NCBI GenBank assembly: GCA_001657315.1
Contig: LYSV01000007.1
Location: 1 to 64,000 of the forward strand
Source of the DNA: Flammeovirgaceae bacterium BBD 1991-12
GTDB taxonomy: Bacteria > Bacteroidota > Bacteroidia > Cytophagales > Cyclobacteriaceae
Reading direction: 5' to 3'
Length of the DNA: 64,000 bases
A program made the translations under genes and the position numbers. Shown here piece by piece: positions 1-8,698 of this stretch (position 1 is its first letter; each line of letters starts with the position of its first letter). The notes under the pieces were generated by a model. It did not search any database. It had not been told where the DNA came from and was given only the letters and a program-made list of their open reading frames with translations.

Positions 1-461
1 TCCGCCGTTGGGTTATCTATATCACCCGTAACGGGATTGAACTGATCACCAAAGGTAAGATCAGCAAAATTCACATCGCGGTTAAAAAACCCGGCCTGCA
101 GCCCCGGACGGAAGGTCAGCCACTCATTGATGTAAAGCTGATAGGCATATTGCAGCGCTACACTGGTAGATCTCAGCCCTTGCTGACCTTCACGGTCACG
201 CATGAGCAGCAACCCCACACCGGAGTTCTTATCTTCAAAAAAGTAGTCAAAATAAGCCGACAGGGTAACAAAATTTGCGTCAATGGACGGCCATTGGTTT
301 CTGTAGTTTATACCTGCCCTGGCCTGCTGCGTAGAGCCGGCAAAGGCAGGGTTCAGGTAAAGGGGAGCTGCATAAAACTGGGAGAATTGCGGATCCTGAG
401 CAGTTACTGTAAGTGGCAGCGCCAGCACTAGTATCAGAGGTAAAAGGAACGCTTTTCTCAT
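1..461 (-). CDS. PorP/SprF family type IX secretion system membrane protein (partial, C-terminus off the window)
   Basis: Outer-membrane beta-barrel family that works with the type IX secretion and gliding machinery. The frame stays open from ATG at 461 to the window edge and encodes about 153 residues. It starts with a signal peptide ending TVTAQ, then DPQFSQFYAAPLYLNPAFAG, which is the hallmark opening of PorP/SprF proteins. A further family-like stretch, NYRNQWPSI, follows near residue 55. The family is usually about 300 residues, so roughly half is missing. It is divergent from the large type B sorting-domain protein at 668, a pairing that is common in Bacteroidota, where PorP-like proteins sit beside their presumed surface cargo. 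The family call is firm; the specific partner is inferred from position. Confidence 0.9.
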   Translation of the reverse strand, partial: MRKAFLLPLILVLALPLTVTAQDPQFSQFYAAPLYLNPAFAGSTQQARAGINYRNQWPSIDANFVTLSAYFDYFFEDKNSGVGLLLMRDREGQQGLRSTSVALQYAYQLYINEWLTFRPGLQAGFFNRDVNFADLTFGDQFNPVTGDIDNPTA

Positions 462-667
462 GCAGTAGGTGTAAATTGAATAAGGCAAGGTATAAATTAA
501 AATGTTATAAATAACAGAACCAAAAATATGGAAAGTTACTTTTTACCATAACGGCATTTTGTCTTTTATTGTATAAATTAGTGATTGTCACCCACAAAAA
601 TTTTCACACTGATACAATCAGGACCGATTTTTGCAGTTATTTATTTTGAACAAAGTATAGAACAAAA

Positions 668-3600
668 ATGTCCCACCTTAGGCTTCTCAGGGTTTGTCTG
701 GTATTCTTTTTTTCAGTTGGTGGCTTGTTGGATCTTGCAGCACAGAGCTACTCGGGTATTAACTGGTACTTTGGTAATAACGACAACAGCCTGCGCTTTG
801 CAAGGCCAAACCTAACCCCTGAAAACATAACACTACCCAATGATTTGGGAGTAGGAGGCGGAGCAGTAGCCACAGACCCTGTAAGTGGCGAACTGTGGTT
901 TTATACGGACGGCATAAATGTATATGACAGAACGGATGCCCTGCTCACCAATCTGATCAACGGCAGCTCTACACGTAATCAATCAGTGGCAATATGTGAA
1001 AACCCTGGTAATCAGGATGAATTTTATTTGTTCACAATTGATAATACAGGTACACTGCGCCGATCAGTATTTGATAAAAATGAATTCAGGCCAGGGTCAC
1101 AATTTCCTGAGCCTCCGGGGGGGAATTTCACCTCTATCAATAACCTTATACCTACTGTCACTGGTCCCTTATCCGAGGGTATGATCATTTTGCCCAATGC
1201 TACATTAGATGGTTTTTGGTTGATCACTCAAACCCAGGGGGGTGATATTAACGTAACACAATTGGACGGAACTGCTACATTCAATACCACTATATTTCCC
1301 ACCGCTCTGACCAATGTTAACAACTTCTCCTTTAACGCCACCACGGGAAGGTTGGCGCTGACCTCATCCCTGGCTGGGGAAGGTGTTGAGATCCTTGACT
1401 TTGATCCCGCCACAGGTGTGATCTCAGCTTCTGGTATCGATCTTTCAGCGTTGGTATTTAATGGCGTTTATGATACTGAGTGGAACAACAGCGGTCAATA
1501 CCTCTATGTTTCCGGCAACTTTGGTCAGCCTCAGGACAGCCTGACCAGAATTGATATTGTTAATGTGCCGCCGGTCAGCGAAACGATACAAACATTTGAT
1601 GTAGTCAATAGTTTTGGCATTCAAATAGCGCCAGACAGTGCCATATATCACCTTTTTGAAGACAGTAACGGACTCTTTCGGGTAGGTCGGATCAATGGTC
1701 CGGATAGCCCTGATATAGGACAGGTATTGTATGATCCCAGGCCTTTCGTAGATATCGATCCACAAAATCAATCTATCAATGATATTGACTTTGCTGCCAG
1801 ACAGTTTCCGGCATTTCTTCCTTTGATTGAACCGACCTTTACAGTTGATTTCTCATGGTTTGGAAGTTGCCAGAACGAAGAAACTTTCTTTTTCCCTGAG
1901 ATAAGTGAAGTGGCCGATAGTGTTGTTTGGGATTTTGGTGATGGAAGTAACAGTGGCGCCCTGTCACCGGTTTACACGTATAGCGACGCTCAGAATTACA
2001 CGGTAATACTGACAGCATTTGTCAATGGTGTAGCCCGCCAGGCTTCCGAGGCCGTGATCATCAACCCTTTTGATCTAACTATAGATGTAGTAGATGATAC
2101 AACGTTTTGCCGGGAATTTTTCCCTCCTCCCTATGGATCTACCGGAACTGCCAGTGTTGAGGCCACTATTAATGGGACCGCCAGTTCAGTTACCTGGTTC
2201 AACGGGCTGATAACTCAGTCCGGCCCTACACTTGCCCCGGATTCAGCTGGAATCTATTGGGTAGTAGCCACCGACGGCTCAGGGTGTAGCACCTCCGAGG
2301 CCGTAACGGTAAACACATATGGTGAAGATGAGCAGCGTGGTTTTGTATGGTACTTTGGCGACAATGCAGGTATTGACTTTAATCCGATTTCAAATAATCA
2401 ACCGGTTACCAACGTGCCCTTCGGAGACCCGAACATTTTCAATGGAGGCAATCAGATGAATGCCCCGGAAGGTTGTGCAATTTATTGCGATCCCAATGGT
2501 CAGCCTCTTTTTTATTCTGACGGCAATGATGTGTATGACAGAAAAGGGAATCTACTCACTCCGACAGATAAACTGGGCGGAAGTAACGGATCCAGTCAGT
2601 CTGTGCTGATTGTGCCGGCTGAAGACCAGAATCCCACCTTATACTATATATTCACCACACAGGAAATCTACAATACCAGCAATGAGTATAACCTGAGATA
2701 TGCCATCTTTGACCTCAAAGGGAATAACGGCCTGGGTGAGCTGATCAGGAATGAAGATAATGAAATAAGCACGTTACTCTGTACAGGCATCACCGAGCGA
2801 ATCACGGGCTCGGAAAATTGGGTTATTGTACATGAACTGGGTAACAACAACTTCAAAGCCTTCCCGGTTGGGGCCAATGGCGTTGGCAATGCCGTAATCT
2901 CCAATGTAGGCCGTGTTCATGATACCAACCGCGAATCACAGGGCTATATGATCCTCGGTGAAAATGACCGGCTTGCAGTTGCCTACTCAGAAAATGACAA
3001 TCAAAATTATGTGGAGCTTTTTGACTTCGATGCCGCCACGGGAGCCATTACTGAGTTTATTGAGCTCGACTTCAATGATCCTGACAGAGTAGGAGGACCA
3101 CCACCTGTCAGTGGACAGGTCTATGGTTTGGAAATTAGCGGTTCCAACATCTTTGCCACCATAAAGGGCAATGCGGGCAGCCAGATCTACTTGTGGCATC
3201 TGGACTCGGCCAGTGGTAGTGCGGCTGACCCCACTTACATACGCGATTCTGTAGAAGTGGTAGACATCTCCAACCTGCCGGCCGGAGTGCAACTGGGGGC
3301 AATTGAAACCGGTGCTGATGGCGTGCTTTACATTGCCATGGACAACTTAACAGGCCCGGGGGAACAGCAGGTTGCTACCATAACCAATCCCGGCACACGA
3401 TATGGCGACCCGGTGCCCCAGGCAGGAACCTTTGGACTGGCGCCGGGAACAAATAGTAAACTGGGGCTCCCCAATTTTATACAGGATCCTTTTGGCAATG
3501 ATCAGACTCCCTCTATAACCCCTACCAATGGATGCTCGGGGGATGATTTCACCTTCACGCTTCAAAATGCTCTCGATGAGAGTCTCGAGTTATATCAGTT

Positions 3601-5173
3601 GAATATTTACGACCCAAATAACATACTGGTACAGTCCCAAACATTGTCACAGGATAACCCTTCAGTGACATACACATTAAGCGATCCGGGGGAATACACC
3701 ATGGAATTGACCGTCGTTCCACAATGCTCCGGTTTTAGTCCTGAAACCACTCCACAAACCTTTGTGGTCAATCCCTTACCGGAGGTACAGGAGCCTATTC
3801 AAACTATCAACATACCCTCCTGCGGAATAAATGATGGTTCCGCAGAGGTGGTCTTCCTGACAAGCGGCCAGTTGTCATATACCGTAACCGGTCCTGTATC
3901 GTATCCTTCTGCCATAATATTTAGCAATGGAAACACCAGTGTAAACATTCCTGGATTATCAGCGGGTTCATATACAATAGATGTTACAAATGACGCTACC
4001 GGATGCTCACAGTCTTTTCCGTTCTCGCTTAGTAACCCGGTAACCTATACAGTAACGGCTGTAGAATCAAAGCCTGCTGAATGTGACAATACAGGGGGAG
4101 AGATCACCTATGCTGTAAGTGGAGCCGGGGCACCGGCAAACTATACATGGGAACTGAGAAGACAAAATGACAATGCTCTCGTTGCAGATGGTGATCAGAA
4201 TGACCTCAGTTTTGTTATTTCGCCGGTAGATGCTGGTGATTATAACTTTGTATTTGAGGATAACAGCAATTGTGTAACCATAACAGCCGTGAATGTTTCC
4301 AGACCGCCTGCTATTCAACTATCTGTTAACCCTGGACCTTTGCCAGCCTGTGATAACGAGGTGATTCAGGTGGATATAAGTTCAACCAGTGTAGAGTTGG
4401 TCAGGGTGACCACCCTGGACGGCAGAGTCGCAACAAACGTTACAGTAGCCGGAGCCAATGAATTCCTTGAAGTTACAAATCCTGGTGTTACAAGTGAATC
4501 TATAACGTACGCCGTTACAGCTGTGGGTGATGGTATAACCACATGTGATACTACAGCATTTGTAACCATATCGTTTGGTGAGTCTTCCCCGAACCCATTC
4601 GATTCCAGATATGCATTATGTCCATTTGAACAGGACCCTGAACGAAGATTTGTTATGCTCGAAAGCCCTCCAGGTGGATTCAGTTCGGTGGTCTGGTTTG
4701 ATCGGGATGGAAATGAGATTACCAATAATACGCCCGGCTATCGTTTTTCTGCGGCAGGAGATAGCCTTATTATTGAAAACATTGGTCAGATAAGCGCTGA
4801 GTTGACAAATCCATTCGGCTGTATAACAGAAGCTGACATTAATATCGTCCAGGACTGCCAGGGCCGTGTGAACGCTCCCACAGCATTTTATCCGAGCAGT
4901 CAGATCTCCAACAATCAGCAATTTGTCGTTTTCCCATTCCTCGTACTTCCTGATGATTTTGAGATCTTTATCTTCAACCGCTGGGGTGAGATGATCTTCC
5001 AGTCCAGCGATCTCGAGTTTATGCGCACCCAGGGCTGGAACGGCGGATACGACAATGACCCTTCAAGACCAGTACAGGGAGGAACCTACGCCTATCGCAT
5101 CAACTTCCGCAGCCAGTTTGAGCCTGAAAAAGGCTTACAGGAGCAGCGGGGTGGAGTTACCTTGATCAGGTAG
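668..5173 (+). CDS. Large secreted PKD-domain protein with T9SS type B (gliding motility-associated C-terminal) sorting domain
   Basis: A 1501-residue secreted surface or adhesin-like protein. Residues 1-26 form a signal peptide ending LDLAAQ. Two related modules begin at about residue 29 (INWYFGNND) and 555 (FVWYFGDNAG); each carries a FYTDG/FYSDG-NDVYDR motif and looks like a beta-propeller half, so the N-terminal part appears internally duplicated. A PKD domain with VVWDFGDGS lies around residues 415-470. Ig-like repeats rich in Thr, Val and Asn follow. The last 95 or so residues (NAPTAFYPSS, IFNRWGEMIFQS, GWNGGYDN, GGTYAYRI) are a type B sorting domain that directs export by the type IX system. 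It is divergent from the PorP/SprF gene at 1-461, which may encode its membrane partner. Ligand or function is unknown. Confidence 0.9.
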   Translation: MSHLRLLRVCLVFFFSVGGLLDLAAQSYSGINWYFGNNDNSLRFARPNLTPENITLPNDLGVGGGAVATDPVSGELWFYTDGINVYDRTDALLTNLINGSSTRNQSVAICENPGNQDEFYLFTIDNTGTLRRSVFDKNEFRPGSQFPEPPGGNFTSINNLIPTVTGPLSEGMIILPNATLDGFWLITQTQGGDINVTQLDGTATFNTTIFPTALTNVNNFSFNATTGRLALTSSLAGEGVEILDFDPATGVISASGIDLSALVFNGVYDTEWNNSGQYLYVSGNFGQPQDSLTRIDIVNVPPVSETIQTFDVVNSFGIQIAPDSAIYHLFEDSNGLFRVGRINGPDSPDIGQVLYDPRPFVDIDPQNQSINDIDFAARQFPAFLPLIEPTFTVDFSWFGSCQNEETFFFPEISEVADSVVWDFGDGSNSGALSPVYTYSDAQNYTVILTAFVNGVARQASEAVIINPFDLTIDVVDDTTFCREFFPPPYGSTGTASVEATINGTASSVTWFNGLITQSGPTLAPDSAGIYWVVATDGSGCSTSEAVTVNTYGEDEQRGFVWYFGDNAGIDFNPISNNQPVTNVPFGDPNIFNGGNQMNAPEGCAIYCDPNGQPLFYSDGNDVYDRKGNLLTPTDKLGGSNGSSQSVLIVPAEDQNPTLYYIFTTQEIYNTSNEYNLRYAIFDLKGNNGLGELIRNEDNEISTLLCTGITERITGSENWVIVHELGNNNFKAFPVGANGVGNAVISNVGRVHDTNRESQGYMILGENDRLAVAYSENDNQNYVELFDFDAATGAITEFIELDFNDPDRVGGPPPVSGQVYGLEISGSNIFATIKGNAGSQIYLWHLDSASGSAADPTYIRDSVEVVDISNLPAGVQLGAIETGADGVLYIAMDNLTGPGEQQVATITNPGTRYGDPVPQAGTFGLAPGTNSKLGLPNFIQDPFGNDQTPSITPTNGCSGDDFTFTLQNALDESLELYQLNIYDPNNILVQSQTLSQDNPSVTYTLSDPGEYTMELTVVPQCSGFSPETTPQTFVVNPLPEVQEPIQTINIPSCGINDGSAEVVFLTSGQLSYTVTGPVSYPSAIIFSNGNTSVNIPGLSAGSYTIDVTNDATGCSQSFPFSLSNPVTYTVTAVESKPAECDNTGGEITYAVSGAGAPANYTWELRRQNDNALVADGDQNDLSFVISPVDAGDYNFVFEDNSNCVTITAVNVSRPPAIQLSVNPGPLPACDNEVIQVDISSTSVELVRVTTLDGRVATNVTVAGANEFLEVTNPGVTSESITYAVTAVGDGITTCDTTAFVTISFGESSPNPFDSRYALCPFEQDPERRFVMLESPPGGFSSVVWFDRDGNEITNNTPGYRFSAAGDSLIIENIGQISAELTNPFGCITEADINIVQDCQGRVNAPTAFYPSSQISNNQQFVVFPFLVLPDDFEIFIFNRWGEMIFQSSDLEFMRTQGWNGGYDNDPSRPVQGGTYAYRINFRSQFEPEKGLQEQRGGVTLIR

Positions 5174-5180
5174 CCAGAGT

Positions 5181-5307
5181 TTTCACCGCGGAGGCGCGGG
5201 AGACGCGGAGTTTTTATCAAACCTGGGATTGTTTTCTGTAAACCGAAGAAGTTGCTTCACTTGTATCCTCGTGCTATCTTGGCGCCATTCGCGCCTCTGC
5301 GGTGAAA
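5181..5307. repeat. Inverted repeat flanking the 5' part of the GxxExxY gene
   Basis: The arm at 5181-5198 (TTTCACCGCGGAGGCGCG) is the reverse complement of 5290-5307 with one mismatch in 18. The right arm lies inside the N-terminal part of the GxxExxY reading frame, just ahead of the conserved ITKEEYN segment. My recollection is that short GC-rich repeats of this type often sit upstream of GxxExxY genes in unrelated bacteria; that link is not shown by this sequence alone. Confidence 0.6.
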
Positions 5308-5612
5308 AAATAACTAAAGAAGAATATAACAGCCTTTCAAAAGAAATATTAGATGCCTCCATTGGTGTACATAAAGAAATGGGTCCCGGCCTACTTGAAT
5401 CCGTATACGAACTATGCCTTTTAAAAGAACTACTTTCCAGAGACATTTTAGTGACAAGACAGGTATCTATTCCTCTGTTTTACAAAGGAGGGAAACTGGA
5501 GAAAGAGTTCAGAATTGACCTCCTTGTGGAAAACGAGATCATCATCGAGATAAAAGCAGCGGAGATCCTCTTGCCAGTTCATGAAGCCCAAATTATTTCC
5601 TATTTGAAGTAA
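5229..5612 (+). CDS. GxxExxY family protein, truncated by an in-frame stop (likely decayed)
   Basis: Member of the PDDEXK-like GxxExxY family, whose function is not established. Conserved parts are GPGLLESVYE (the naming motif), RIDLLVENEIIIEIKA (the nuclease-like core) and HEAQIISYLK. The frame stops at TAA 5610-5612, right after YLK. The same frame continues open to TGA at 5694-5696 and reads AEKRLGFLINFNVPLLKQGF, which is exactly the C-terminal block expected in this family. A single change, for example TTA (Leu) to TAA, would explain the truncation. The 5' end is also doubtful: the only start codon for the long form is TTG at 5229, and residues before ITKEEYN are encoded by repeat DNA. 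It is either a recent pseudogene or a shortened protein. Confidence 0.75.
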   Translation: MFSVNRRSCFTCILVLSWRHSRLCGEKITKEEYNSLSKEILDASIGVHKEMGPGLLESVYELCLLKELLSRDILVTRQVSIPLFYKGGKLEKEFRIDLLVENEIIIEIKAAEILLPVHEAQIISYLK

Positions 5613-5738
5613 GCGGAAAAAAGATTGGGTTTTTTAATAAATTTCAATGTACCATTGCTCAAACAAGGCTTCAAAAGATTTGTCAATGGTTTTTGAAACA
5701 AACTCTTAGACCAGTAACTCAAGACTCAGCACTACTTA

Positions 5739-6560
5739 ATGGTTGTATTTCCCAATGCCAAGATCAATATCGGTCTGAATATACTATCCAAACGGGAGGA
5801 TGGCTATCATAACATCTCTTCCTGCTTTTATCCCATTCCGTTCTGCGATGTACTGGAAATTGTTCCGTCCGTGGATTTCAGGTTCACCAGCTCAGGAATA
5901 GCGATCGATGGTAAGCCAGAGAATAATTTGTGTGTGAAAGCCTTCCAGCTTCTGCAGCAACATCATGACATCGGAAATGTAAACATCCACCTGCACAAGG
6001 TTATTCCCATGGGGGCAGGACTTGGAGGAGGTAGTTCAGACGCTACGTTTACCCTCAAGGCACTTGATAAATTATTTGATCTTAGCCTGTCCATTGCACA
6101 ATTACAGCAATACGCTTCCCAACTCGGTAGCGACTGTCCCTTCTTCGTCAAGAACACAACGGTTATGGCAGAAGGTACTGGAACGGAATTCAGACCCTGC
6201 CCTGTTGACCTCAAAGGCAAGTATATGGTGCTGATCTATCCTGACCTTCACATCTCCACCCAGGAAGCCTACAGCGGCGTAAAACCTGTACAACCTGAAA
6301 TAGAGTTGGAAGATATTCTAAAGGAAAAGCCACTTCAGGAGTGGCCAACACAGGTGAAAAATGATTTTGAAGACTCAGTAGCCGCCAACTATCCGGTTAT
6401 TGAAGAGCTTAAATCAACACTCTATGATCAGGGAGCACTGTATGCAAGCATGACCGGCTCCGGATCAGCCATATACGGGATCTTTGAGGAGAAAACTGAA
6501 CTTAACCTCCATTTGTCAGGGATCGTATGGGAAGGCACCCTGGCTTCGGAGGTCTCCTGA
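5739..6560 (+). CDS. ispE: 4-(cytidine 5'-diphospho)-2-C-methyl-D-erythritol kinase
   Basis: Phosphorylates CDP-methylerythritol in the cytoplasmic MEP route to isoprenoid precursors. It is a GHMP kinase of 273 residues, slightly shorter than the usual 280-300. The N-terminal substrate motif FPNAKINIGLNI is present, as is the glycine-rich ATP loop GAGLGGGSSDA around residues 92-102 and the C-terminal GHMP motif SMTGSGSAIYG near 238. The start ATG gives the expected short N-terminus (MVVFPNAK). It lies alone on the plus strand after the decayed GxxExxY gene and converges on the L,D-transpeptidase-like gene. Confidence 0.95.
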   Translation: MVVFPNAKINIGLNILSKREDGYHNISSCFYPIPFCDVLEIVPSVDFRFTSSGIAIDGKPENNLCVKAFQLLQQHHDIGNVNIHLHKVIPMGAGLGGGSSDATFTLKALDKLFDLSLSIAQLQQYASQLGSDCPFFVKNTTVMAEGTGTEFRPCPVDLKGKYMVLIYPDLHISTQEAYSGVKPVQPEIELEDILKEKPLQEWPTQVKNDFEDSVAANYPVIEELKSTLYDQGALYASMTGSGSAIYGIFEEKTELNLHLSGIVWEGTLASEVS

Positions 6561-6589
6561 AAGGGTAGGCTGAATATGAGCTGATCAGT

Positions 6590-7339
6590 TCAGTAGGTTG
6601 TTCTCGTAACTGAATGCCTCCCATTGTTCAAAAATCCGATGCTGGGGAGGCTTTTGGTCTCATTAAAGTGATCATAGCCTTCTTTCAAATCTGCCCACAA
6701 ACCCAACTTATCCGGGTCTGAACTGTGCCGGGCTCTCAGGTCCCTGTATTTGGCTTCTGTCATCCGGGCTGGAAAAATCGTTACCGGAATGGTCCTTTGA
6801 CCACTGCTCCTGGCTTCAACACAAAAAACATACAGTTCCTTGATCTTGTCATCCGTTATGGGAAGGCACCCGATGGTAACGCAGGCCCCATGAATGAAAA
6901 TATCACCTCCCGGATTCTGATTGCCCAGAATACGATCAGATCTGTTGGGATAGTTCAGTCCCAGGGAAAGGTAAAATGCACTATGAGGATTGAACCTGTC
7001 AATATGATAATAGCCCTCCGGGATCTGGCGGTCACCTTGTTTTCTTTTCGGACCCAGTTGACCAGAAGTTTGACATACGTCATATTCCCGGATCAGTTTG
7101 TACGGCACATCAGAAGCACCTCTGGCCCACAGCTCCAGTTTTTTCTCAGCTTTGAAAGCCCTAAGATAAATATTCAGACCTTCCTTATTGATCGCGTTTT
7201 TAATCAGCACCGCATTGATTGCAGATTCTTTGTCATTGTACGCCTGCCTTACTCTGGGATATCTCTTTTGTTCCTCCCGAAATGAATCATGGGAGAACGC
7301 AAGCAAGGAAAGGAGCAGAACAAGGGTAAAACTTTTCAT
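6590..7339 (-). CDS. L,D-transpeptidase-like (YafK/DpaA-type YkuD domain) exported protein
   Basis: Cell-envelope enzyme of the YkuD fold acting on peptidoglycan peptides or on their links. The protein has 249 residues with a signal peptide (MKSFTLVLLLSLLAFS). The catalytic signature is IFIHGACVTIGCLPITDD around residues 148-165, with the His and the Cys of the IGC motif. This HG-x-C-V-S/T-IGC form matches the YafK branch rather than the classical SHGC form. YafK/DpaA of Escherichia coli removes lipoprotein from peptidoglycan, so either cleavage or transpeptidation is possible here. No clear operon partner: the next gene upstream on this strand begins 120 bases away. Confidence 0.85.
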   Translation of the reverse strand: MKSFTLVLLLSLLAFSHDSFREEQKRYPRVRQAYNDKESAINAVLIKNAINKEGLNIYLRAFKAEKKLELWARGASDVPYKLIREYDVCQTSGQLGPKRKQGDRQIPEGYYHIDRFNPHSAFYLSLGLNYPNRSDRILGNQNPGGDIFIHGACVTIGCLPITDDKIKELYVFCVEARSSGQRTIPVTIFPARMTEAKYRDLRARHSSDPDKLGLWADLKEGYDHFNETKSLPSIGFLNNGRHSVTRTTY

Positions 7340-7459
7340 AACTTATTCCAACTGTGTGAAGCGGGCTCTGGCTTTATCGATCAACGACAAACGTAATGTA
7401 ATTCGTATATCAGCCATTTTAGCATCCGAAACCTTTAATGATGATCCTGACCACACATT

Positions 7460-8224
7460 TCATTCCCTTACTACATAATTCACCTTGTCCACGCCAGTAT
7501 TTCCTGTCTCAGCATGATAAGCATATACGATCAATTCATAACTACCTGTACCGTTTACCTCAGCAATACCTTCAAATACATTGGGTGAATACAATCGCAT
7601 ATCAACTTCCCCCACAGTTTCACCATCCCTTTTCAGAATACCCCTGACTTCCATCTTGTTGGCATCCCACAGGCCTCCATCATTGATTGTACATCCACAC
7701 ATCATAACAATATTGGCCTGTACGGATATGCTCCTATCGGTCAGGGATTTTAGTGAAATGAACTGATGGGTACGCGGCTTGAGCAGGTCTACAATAAAGC
7801 CTGGGATCTCGATAACGATGCCATCTCCGAGAACATGTTTGCCCGGGATCAACCATAGCTCAGTAGCGGCTTCCACAGTGGCCTGCTTTTGATTAACCGG
7901 AGCAAAGACCTCCACACGTACGAAAACAGGCTCCTCCAGATCCAGTTCAGCCATGAACTTTGCCGTATTCTCATCGGCCAGCTTTGTATTCCTGTCTCTG
8001 AGGGTGTTCATGATGACCTTGGTGCTGCCGGTACTGCCAGCTGTTATTCCCTGTGACAGGATCTCATCAGTGAGTTTGTTCCTGATGATGACATGTGCTC
8101 CTCCCACCGATGTCCCGATAAACTTGGCATCTTTGGCCCTGGCCCGTACGATAATCTTTGTGGGAATGGCAAACAGACTATAACCCACAGCGATAAAAAC
8201 CATAAGAAGAAATACTCTTTTCAT
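7460..8224 (-). CDS. Hypothetical exported protein
   Basis: Protein of 254 residues with a clear signal peptide (MKRVFLLMVFIAVGYSLFA). I do not recognise the family. The mature part is rich in beta-strand-like Val/Ile/Thr and contains a CGC tripeptide near residue 178. It has two related-looking halves with phrases about strand length, for example VFVRVEVFAP and YELIVYAYH, suggesting one or two Ig-like or C2-like folds. It is on the same strand as the L,D-transpeptidase-like gene, 120 bases upstream of it, and may be co-transcribed. The ATG at 8224 is preceded by an AT-rich stretch next to the MITE-like element at 8265. Confidence 0.6.
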   Translation of the reverse strand: MKRVFLLMVFIAVGYSLFAIPTKIIVRARAKDAKFIGTSVGGAHVIIRNKLTDEILSQGITAGSTGSTKVIMNTLRDRNTKLADENTAKFMAELDLEEPVFVRVEVFAPVNQKQATVEAATELWLIPGKHVLGDGIVIEIPGFIVDLLKPRTHQFISLKSLTDRSISVQANIVMMCGCTINDGGLWDANKMEVRGILKRDGETVGEVDMRLYSPNVFEGIAEVNGTGSYELIVYAYHAETGNTGVDKVNYVVRE

Positions 8225-8264
8225 TTTTTACAGACTTTTATACCCTAATCAATTCCATTTAATC

Positions 8265-8696
8265 TTAACGTGAAATTAGGGATAAGGAAGATTTAAAACC
8301 CCCTCAAAACAAATCAAAATACGTCTTTGTTTTTGGATAGGTTTAGGGCCGGGAAGCCGCGGCCTGTCTCCGCTGAAGCTACGCGCAGGTCCACAGGACT
8401 CCGTGAGTAGGCTGTCTCCTGAAACGGGGGACTGCTTCACTCTACTGTCCTACCTACGAAGTGTTTTTGCAAAAAACTGATTATCAATGTTCAGTTTGCA
8501 AGTTCCGGTATCAACTCACCCTCGTTCAAACTTCGTCTGAACATTCCCTCTCTAAGCTTAGAGAGGGGATATTCCACCTTCGGTGGAATTGGGGTGAGTT
8601 GACACATGCCAGCCCACTTCAAGCATTTTTTGAATATTCCGTTCTCTGTGACGATAATAGTCCTTTTTGGGAATTATTATCCTGAGTTCACGTTAA
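8265..8696. mobile_element. MITE-like non-coding element with terminal inverted repeats
   Basis: A 432-bp segment with no credible gene, filling the gap between two minus-strand hypothetical genes. Its ends are related inverted repeats: TTAACGTGAAATTAGGGATAA at the left (8265-8285) and, reading in from the right (8696 downwards), TTAACGTGAACTCAGGATAA. The first ten bases are identical and the rest match with two substitutions and a one-base gap. Both ends carry TTAA, which could be target duplication. The interior has a GC-richer block (8345-8460) and the cloverleaf hairpins at 8511-8602. The right end stops three bases from the stop codon of the 8699-9289 gene. No transposase is present, so any mobility would be non-autonomous. 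This is inferred from structure only. Confidence 0.45.
8511..8602. repeat. Cloverleaf of three hairpins closed by an outer stem
   Basis: The outer stem pairs TCAACTCACC (8511-8520) with GGTGAGTTGA (8593-8602), extendable by C-G. Inside are three hairpins in a row: 8524-8542 (8 bp with one mismatch, TTC loop), 8546-8567 (a perfect 22-base palindrome centred on AAGCTT), and 8571-8589 (ATTCCACC, TTC loop, GGTGGAAT). All pairings are exact as read. The form recalls REP-like or palindromic dispersed repeats. It is not a tRNA because the arms, loop sequences and CCA region do not fit. Confidence 0.75.
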
Positions 8697-8698
8697 AT

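Noticed and set aside
4067-4921. Several 70-120 codon minus-strand frames within the large secreted protein and similar frames inside other long genes
   Set aside because: They lie wholly inside well-supported genes, show no family motif and are expected by chance in such sequence.
8511-8602. Possible tRNA because of the cloverleaf shape
   Set aside because: Arm lengths, the palindromic middle hairpin and the absence of conserved D-loop and T-loop bases do not fit a tRNA; it is better seen as a repeat element.
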